Assembly: GCA_022615805.1 (NCBI GenBank)
Contig: JAKEGO010000141.1
Coordinates: forward strand, 1-8,134
From: Thermoplasmata archaeon
GTDB taxonomy: Archaea > Thermoplasmatota > JAKEGO01
Length of the DNA: 8,134 nt
Direction: 5' to 3'
This document shows positions 4,017 through 8,134 of the stretch, in pieces. A program made the position numbers and the translations under genes. The notes under the pieces were generated by a model. That model worked only from the letters and a program-made list of their open reading frames with translations. It did no database searches and had not been told where the DNA came from. Every line of letters begins with the position of its first letter. Position 1 is the first letter of the stretch.

Positions 4017-7000
4017 TCAACGGTCGTATTTCCCGAGTTCCGACAGGAGGTCGTCGATGGACTTGTCCTTCGCGCCACCGCCATCTTCCTTCCCCGCGGG
4101 AGGCTCGCCGGCCGGGTGCCCCTCGGCGTGTGGTTCCGCGGGTGGGGCCTCGGTGGAGGCCTTCCCCCTGGACCCCGATGGCTCCGGCGGGCTGGCGGGT
4201 GGTCCGGGCGATTTCTCCGCGGGCTTCTCCACGGCGGCACGGTCCTCCTGCGGTGCATCCTTCCCTGGGCCCTCTACGGAGGACTTCTCGCCTTCCCGCT
4301 CCTCGCCCTTAGCCTCCTTCTCGCCCTCCTTCACGGGCTTCTCTCCATCTTTCTCCCCTTCGGACTTCCCACTTCCCTTCTCGCCCTTCTCCTTGGGCAC
4401 CTTGGCGACCGGCTTCTCCGTCCCCTTCTTCTTCGGAGCCGCCTTCTTTCGCCTGGCTGCCGCGCCCGGCGGCAGGATGCCCTTCTTGAAGAGGACCACC
4501 AGGACCACGACGACGAGCACGGCGATGATCGCCATGAGCACCAGGAGGCTTCCGGCGCCCTCTTCCGCCTCTCCGGCGCCCACGGTCACCCTGCCGCCGC
4601 TAATGCTGGCGTTGCCGCCGTATCCGTCGTCCGCGAGGAAGGCGACCGCGTGCTCGCCGGCCGGGAGGGTCGTCCTTACCTCGTAGGTTGCCCATGTCAG
4701 CACCTCGCCAGACGCCCTTGTCATCTCGAACTCATGATCGCCGACGACGGCCTTGACCACGAGCGGATCGTTGCCGTCGATGTCGCGGTACTTCACGCGG
4801 AATGTGAACTCGGTGCTCGTGCTCCCGGATCGCGGGTCGACGCTCGGCTCGGACAGAGTGGGTGCGGTGTTCTCGAACGGGAAGACCGGCGCGAAGACCG
4901 TGAAGTGCGTCACGTTGGCCCATATTAGGTCATGAGCCGTCAGGACGCCCTGCGACGGCGGGGCGACCCAGTGCGTACCGTTGAAGTAGTAGAGGGTCAG
5001 GTTCGTCTCGTTCTGTCCAGCGGGCAGCGCGCTCCCGTTGTAAGGGATGCTGAAGTTCGCCCAGACCATGCCCATCGATGCTGGCGCGCTCAGGTTGACG
5101 AAGATCCCGATGTCAATCAGATTGAGGGGCATGTCCGGGCCCTCCGCGAGGAGGGCGATGCCGACGTCGCCCGTGCCGGTGTAGGCGATCTCGAGGTGGA
5201 CCCCCGCGTTGTCGTACGTCCTGATCGCGTGGACGACATCGATGGACCAGCCGTCGGCCAGCCGGACCTCGGTGACGCCGTCAGAGGCCGAGAAGTTGTA
5301 GTCGTAGGTTCCCGGTTCGAACCACGCCTCGACGGAATACGTCACGCCGTCGGCGTAGCGCCGGTCGAAGTCGGTCCTGGTCATTCCGTACGTCCTGTCG
5401 CCGATGTTAAGTGTCACGTGCTCCGGGGCATCGTCGTCCGGGTCGGAGTATATCACGCTGAAAGTGAACCTGTCGCCGGCAAAGCCCCACGAAGGCGTCG
5501 CCGACGGGCCGGAGAGGACGGGCTCAGCGAGCCCCTTGACCTCCGGTCCGGTGATGTTCTGTGTGGCGACGAACGAGTGGCCGTCCGATGCATGGATCCA
5601 GAAGGAGTAGCGGCCGGGCCCAATGGAGCCGAGCTCCGCGTAGAATGTCGTTCCCTCGGCGTCAGCCTTTCCCTCTGTCAGGTCATAGGCTGAGCCGCCC
5701 AGCTCCAAGACCACGTCGACGGCGGGGTCGCCGTCCTCGTCCGAGTAGACGACGGTGAAGTTGTAGGTGTCCTCCGTCGTTCCGAGAGCGGGTGTCACCG
5801 CTGCTGCCGACAGTGCGGGCGCATGGTCGAGGACTTCGAAGGCGACCGTCCTGTTGGAATGCGTTTGCCCGTCGAGCTCGAGCGTCAGGTACCGCGTCCC
5901 GCGGCCCTCCGCCACGATGGTCCACTGGTGCGATACTTCGCGTTCATCGTCGAGGTGCTCCTCGTCAACGATCTCGCCGTCGAGGAGGACCCGGACCGTG
6001 GTGTCGACCGTGCCGACGGTGGTGGCGGTGGCCATGATCGCGTCCCCTGCCATGTACGAGGCCCTGTCCACGCCGAAGCCGAGGATGACGGCGCCCTCGA
6101 CGTCGAACGACTCCACACCCTGGTCGAGGCGCATGCTCTCGTCGCCGACGGCGAAGAGGCCGTAGTTCATCGTGTAGACCCCGGGTTCGGTGGCCTCGAG
6201 GTCGATGGCGATGTCGTAGTAGTTGGAGCCCTCGTGGACGAGCACCTCGTTGACAGATGTCGTCACGAGCTGCAGCAGCGGGTCGTATATCCAGAAGTTC
6301 AGTTCGCCTTCGAAGCCGTCACGGCTCTCGACCGCGACCTCGATCGACACGACGTCCTCCATGCCGTAAGCCTTGCTGTCGAGGGTCAACTCGTCCACCT
6401 GGGCGTAGATGCCGTCGATGTCGAAGTTGAACAGGCCCGCCGTCCCGTCGAACCTGTAGCGCATCTGGTAGGTGCCCGCCGGGAGTTCCGGCACGGTGTA
6501 CTGCAGGACCGCTGGCCCGTCGAGGTAGTGGTCCACGGTCGCTCCGTCCGGGCCGGTGATGTTCAGGTCGCCGGTGCGGTTGGAGTCGACGTGGATGTCC
6601 ATCGTCTCGCCGGGAACGTAGACCTGCCCGGCGGGGTGGATCGACAGGATATTGGAGCTGACGTGGACGTAGATGGAACTCAGGTAGAGCGCCCTGCCTG
6701 ACGACAGGTAGACGCCGTAGAAGGCCTTCTTCTGGCCAGAGGAGGATAATGGCAGGAGGAACGTGTGGTTGAACTCCGTGATGAGGTCGAAGTGCTCGAT
6801 GTACTCGATGCTGTCGAACGTGGCCTTGACATACATTCCCGTCAGGTCGGCATCGACGTTGCTCCTCGTCGTGTTCACGACGGCAACCTTGAGGCCCGCG
6901 GTCTCGCCGACGGCGTAGACATCCCGGTCGAGGGTGACGTCGACGGTGAAACTGATGCCCTCGACCCTCAGGGTGTCGGTCCATCTGCGCCCGCCGATCG

Positions 7001-8134
7001 AGTAGTCGATCTCGTAGTCGCGGGTCTCGAGATCGCCGGGAATCGGAACGGCGAACGTCACCGTTGTGCTCAGCGTCGGCTCCAGCTCCACTGGGGCAAG
7101 GTCGACGAAGATGCCCGGGATGCTGACCTCCAGCGTGTCCGAGCCCGTCAGCGTCCCTACGTTGGTCACTTTGATCTGCAGCGTCATGTTGGTCCCGAGG
7201 AACCCGGTCAGCGCGGACACTACCTCGGCCTCGAACTCGGGGGCCGGGATGAGGATCTCCGCCACCTCGGCCGCGACGGGCTCTCCTCCGACGAAGAACG
7301 TGAGGGTCAGGTTGTAGGTCCCCGGGTCGAGTTTCGAAACGTCGATCACGAAGGTCTCTGTCTCGGTCAACCAGAGTTCGGCGACGCAGGCCCTCTGCTC
7401 GGTCAAGAACGTCGAGTCGAGCGCGAGGGCGCCGACGAGGGCGTTGGCGCCGACGTTCTCGACGTCCACCGTCACCGTCAGTGTCCCGTCGCTGACCGCG
7501 GTCCTCACCGTCAGGTCGGCCTGGTCCTCCTTAGCCACGAGGACCTCCGCCTCCACCTCCTCGAACGGGGTGACGGCGTGCAGGACGTATGTCCCCGCGG
7601 GGAGGTCCCAAACAGTACTCCCCTCGAAGGTCTCACCGGAGTTGACGGTGACGACGACCGTCTGGCTCTCCACCTCCGTCGCGTTGGCGTCGAGGGCCGA
7701 GAAGGCGATCTCGAGCGTCGAATCGATGCCGCCGGTGTTCTCCACGACGAACCCGACCTCCTGGGACCATTCGACGTAGATCTCGACCTTCGGCTTCAAA
7801 CCCATCGAGACGTCCTCAACCATCCGGACGAATATCGGGATGTCCTCGTTGATGTCGCCGGAGAGGTTGATGATGAGCCATGTGTCCTCCGTTATGCTCA
7901 GGCTCTCCACCACGAGCTCGGTCTCCTCGACCGGGACGGAGATCGCGTGGTCGGTCAGGATCCGGACGACGAGGTCGGCGGTGACCGTGCCCGTGTTCTC
8001 TATCAGGACCGACACGTTGAAGGGCGCGAGGCCGACCTGTTCGGGTGCGGTGACGACCGCGTCGACGGATGGCTCGAGGACGGGGACGCTCTGCGTGACG
8101 GTGCTGTTCTTTGCGGACCTGTTGCCGTTGGCGA
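4017..8134 (-). CDS. Giant multi-domain surface protein, C-terminal 1371 residues (partial)
   Basis: The reading frame stays open to the right window edge, so the N-terminus and signal peptide are outside; the GTG at 8015 is an internal valine (FNVSVLIENTG). Residues are numbered from the first visible codon (8132). About 20-400: four CARDB-like beta domains with VENTG/VTNVG motifs. About 400-760: four A2M (MG2)-like repeats, each starting with a YxxGE-type motif. 771-862 and 868-966: Ig/cadherin-like repeats with YSDxDGD-type loops. About 966-1085: a domain with NLTLYYFNGTHWV and WANVTHFTVFAP, a pattern known from archaeal envelope proteins (similar to PGF-pre-PGF domains). 1090-1185: a third Ig-like repeat. 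About 1192-1214: one membrane helix (LLVLMAIIAVLVVVVLVVLF). The Lys-rich start of the tail puts it inside. The remaining roughly 155 residues are a disordered Lys/Glu/Pro tail ending SIDDLLSELGKYDR. Many N-x-S/T sequons suggest heavy glycosylation. The role, adhesion or S-layer-like, is inferred. Confidence 0.9.
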   Translation of the reverse strand, partial: ANGNRSAKNSTVTQSVPVLEPSVDAVVTAPEQVGLAPFNVSVLIENTGTVTADLVVRILTDHAISVPVEETELVVESLSITEDTWLIINLSGDINEDIPIFVRMVEDVSMGLKPKVEIYVEWSQEVGFVVENTGGIDSTLEIAFSALDANATEVESQTVVVTVNSGETFEGSTVWDLPAGTYVLHAVTPFEEVEAEVLVAKEDQADLTVRTAVSDGTLTVTVDVENVGANALVGALALDSTFLTEQRACVAELWLTETETFVIDVSKLDPGTYNLTLTFFVGGEPVAAEVAEILIPAPEFEAEVVSALTGFLGTNMTLQIKVTNVGTLTGSDTLEVSIPGIFVDLAPVELEPTLSTTVTFAVPIPGDLETRDYEIDYSIGGRRWTDTLRVEGISFTVDVTLDRDVYAVGETAGLKVAVVNTTRSNVDADLTGMYVKATFDSIEYIEHFDLITEFNHTFLLPLSSSGQKKAFYGVYLSSGRALYLSSIYVHVSSNILSIHPAGQVYVPGETMDIHVDSNRTGDLNITGPDGATVDHYLDGPAVLQYTVPELPAGTYQMRYRFDGTAGLFNFDIDGIYAQVDELTLDSKAYGMEDVVSIEVAVESRDGFEGELNFWIYDPLLQLVTTSVNEVLVHEGSNYYDIAIDLEATEPGVYTMNYGLFAVGDESMRLDQGVESFDVEGAVILGFGVDRASYMAGDAIMATATTVGTVDTTVRVLLDGEIVDEEHLDDEREVSHQWTIVAEGRGTRYLTLELDGQTHSNRTVAFEVLDHAPALSAAAVTPALGTTEDTYNFTVVYSDEDGDPAVDVVLELGGSAYDLTEGKADAEGTTFYAELGSIGPGRYSFWIHASDGHSFVATQNITGPEVKGLAEPVLSGPSATPSWGFAGDRFTFSVIYSDPDDDAPEHVTLNIGDRTYGMTRTDFDRRYADGVTYSVEAWFEPGTYDYNFSASDGVTEVRLADGWSIDVVHAIRTYDNAGVHLEIAYTGTGDVGIALLAEGPDMPLNLIDIGIFVNLSAPASMGMVWANFSIPYNGSALPAGQNETNLTLYYFNGTHWVAPPSQGVLTAHDLIWANVTHFTVFAPVFPFENTAPTLSEPSVDPRSGSTSTEFTFRVKYRDIDGNDPLVVKAVVGDHEFEMTRASGEVLTWATYEVRTTLPAGEHAVAFLADDGYGGNASISGGRVTVGAGEAEEGAGSLLVLMAIIAVLVVVVLVVLFKKGILPPGAAARRKKAAPKKKGTEKPVAKVPKEKGEKGSGKSEGEKDGEKPVKEGEKEAKGEEREGEKSSVEGPGKDAPQEDRAAVEKPAEKSPGPPASPPEPSGSRGKASTEAPPAEPHAEGHPAGEPPAGKEDGGGAKDKSIDDLLSELGKYDR
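4577..4865 (-). repeat. Ig/cadherin-like protein repeat 3 of 3
   Basis: Visible residues about 1090-1185 start APTLSEPSVDPRSG and contain YRDIDGNDP, then GDHEFEMTR and LPAGEHAVAFLADDGYGG. It is separated from repeat 2 by a domain of about 120 residues and sits next to the membrane helix. Confidence 0.6.
5232..5530 (-). repeat. Ig/cadherin-like protein repeat 2 of 3
   Basis: Visible residues about 868-966 start EPVLSGPSATPSWG and contain YSDPDDDAP, then GDRTYGMTR and FEPGTYDYNFSASDG. This copy has the most acidic loop. It directly follows repeat 1. Confidence 0.6.
5550..5822 (-). repeat. Ig/cadherin-like protein repeat 1 of 3
   Basis: Visible residues about 771-862 of the giant protein start APALSAAAVTPALG and contain YSDEDGDP, an acidic loop suited to Ca binding, then LGSIGPGRYSFWIHASDGHSF. 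It shares its framework with repeats 2 and 3. Boundaries are approximate. Confidence 0.6.

Noticed and set aside
3940..4686. Rightward frame rich in Ser/Pro/Phe over the end of the giant gene
   Set aside because: Its low complexity is simply the reverse strand of the Lys/Glu/Pro tail; the membrane helix and terminator show that the leftward frame is real.
4932..5693. Rightward open frame (253 codons) antisense to the giant gene
   Set aside because: Arg/Val/Asp-biased translation with no domain signal; it is a GC-driven shadow of the leftward gene.
5823..6701. Long rightward open frame (292 codons) inside the giant gene
   Set aside because: It lies antisense to a continuous 1371-codon frame with clear domains, is made mostly of Val, Asp, Arg and His as expected from the opposite strand of GC-rich beta-protein coding DNA, and shows no fold or promoter.
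7331..7340. GTTTCGAAAC resembling the arms at 15-57
   Set aside because: It is inside well-conserved coding sequence of the giant gene and has no partner; probably chance.

Overview
The window reads as archaeal chromosomal DNA, most likely euryarchaeal and possibly from the Thermoplasmatota; the lineage is an inference. The evidence is TATA-like boxes about 27-30 nt ahead of start codons (leaderless transcripts), a tRNA-Pro gene without an encoded CCA, a stand-alone purS, and large N-glycosylation-sequon-rich surface proteins with one C-terminal membrane anchor. DNA is GC-rich and genes are well spaced.

Layout, left to right. (1) 1-137: non-coding, with a 10-bp inverted repeat, a perfect 8-bp hairpin, and a stretch resembling the 3' end of an archaeal tRNA-Leu. 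(2) 138-1163, minus: a small secreted beta-rich protein with a signal peptide, probably starting at TTG. (3) 1164-1395: leader/promoter region with a hairpin and short direct repeats. (4) 1396-2463, minus: a transcription regulator built from two tandem copies of a winged-helix plus sensor module. (5) 2596-3261, plus: a cytoplasmic von Willebrand A (vWA) domain protein with an altered metal site and a disordered, helix-capped tail, divergent from the regulator. (6) 3319-3552, plus: purS. (7) 3630-3704, plus: tRNA-Pro(CGG) with its own TATA box. (8) 3705-4016: 312 bases without a gene but with four inverted repeats plus a hairpin/T-run terminator belonging to the gene on the right. (9) 4017-8134, minus: the C-terminal 1371 residues of a giant surface protein whose N-terminus lies outside the window.

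Only housekeeping parts (purS, tRNA-Pro) have firm functions. The two secreted proteins share an Ig-like beta-sandwich with an acidic, Ca-type loop and probably belong to the cell envelope. The regulator and vWA gene are divergent and may share control. No mobile element, CRISPR array or complete defence system is visible. The best candidates for new biology are the structured intergenic region beside tRNA-Pro, the tRNA-like 3' fragment at the left edge, the duplicated regulator, and the tail of the giant surface protein.
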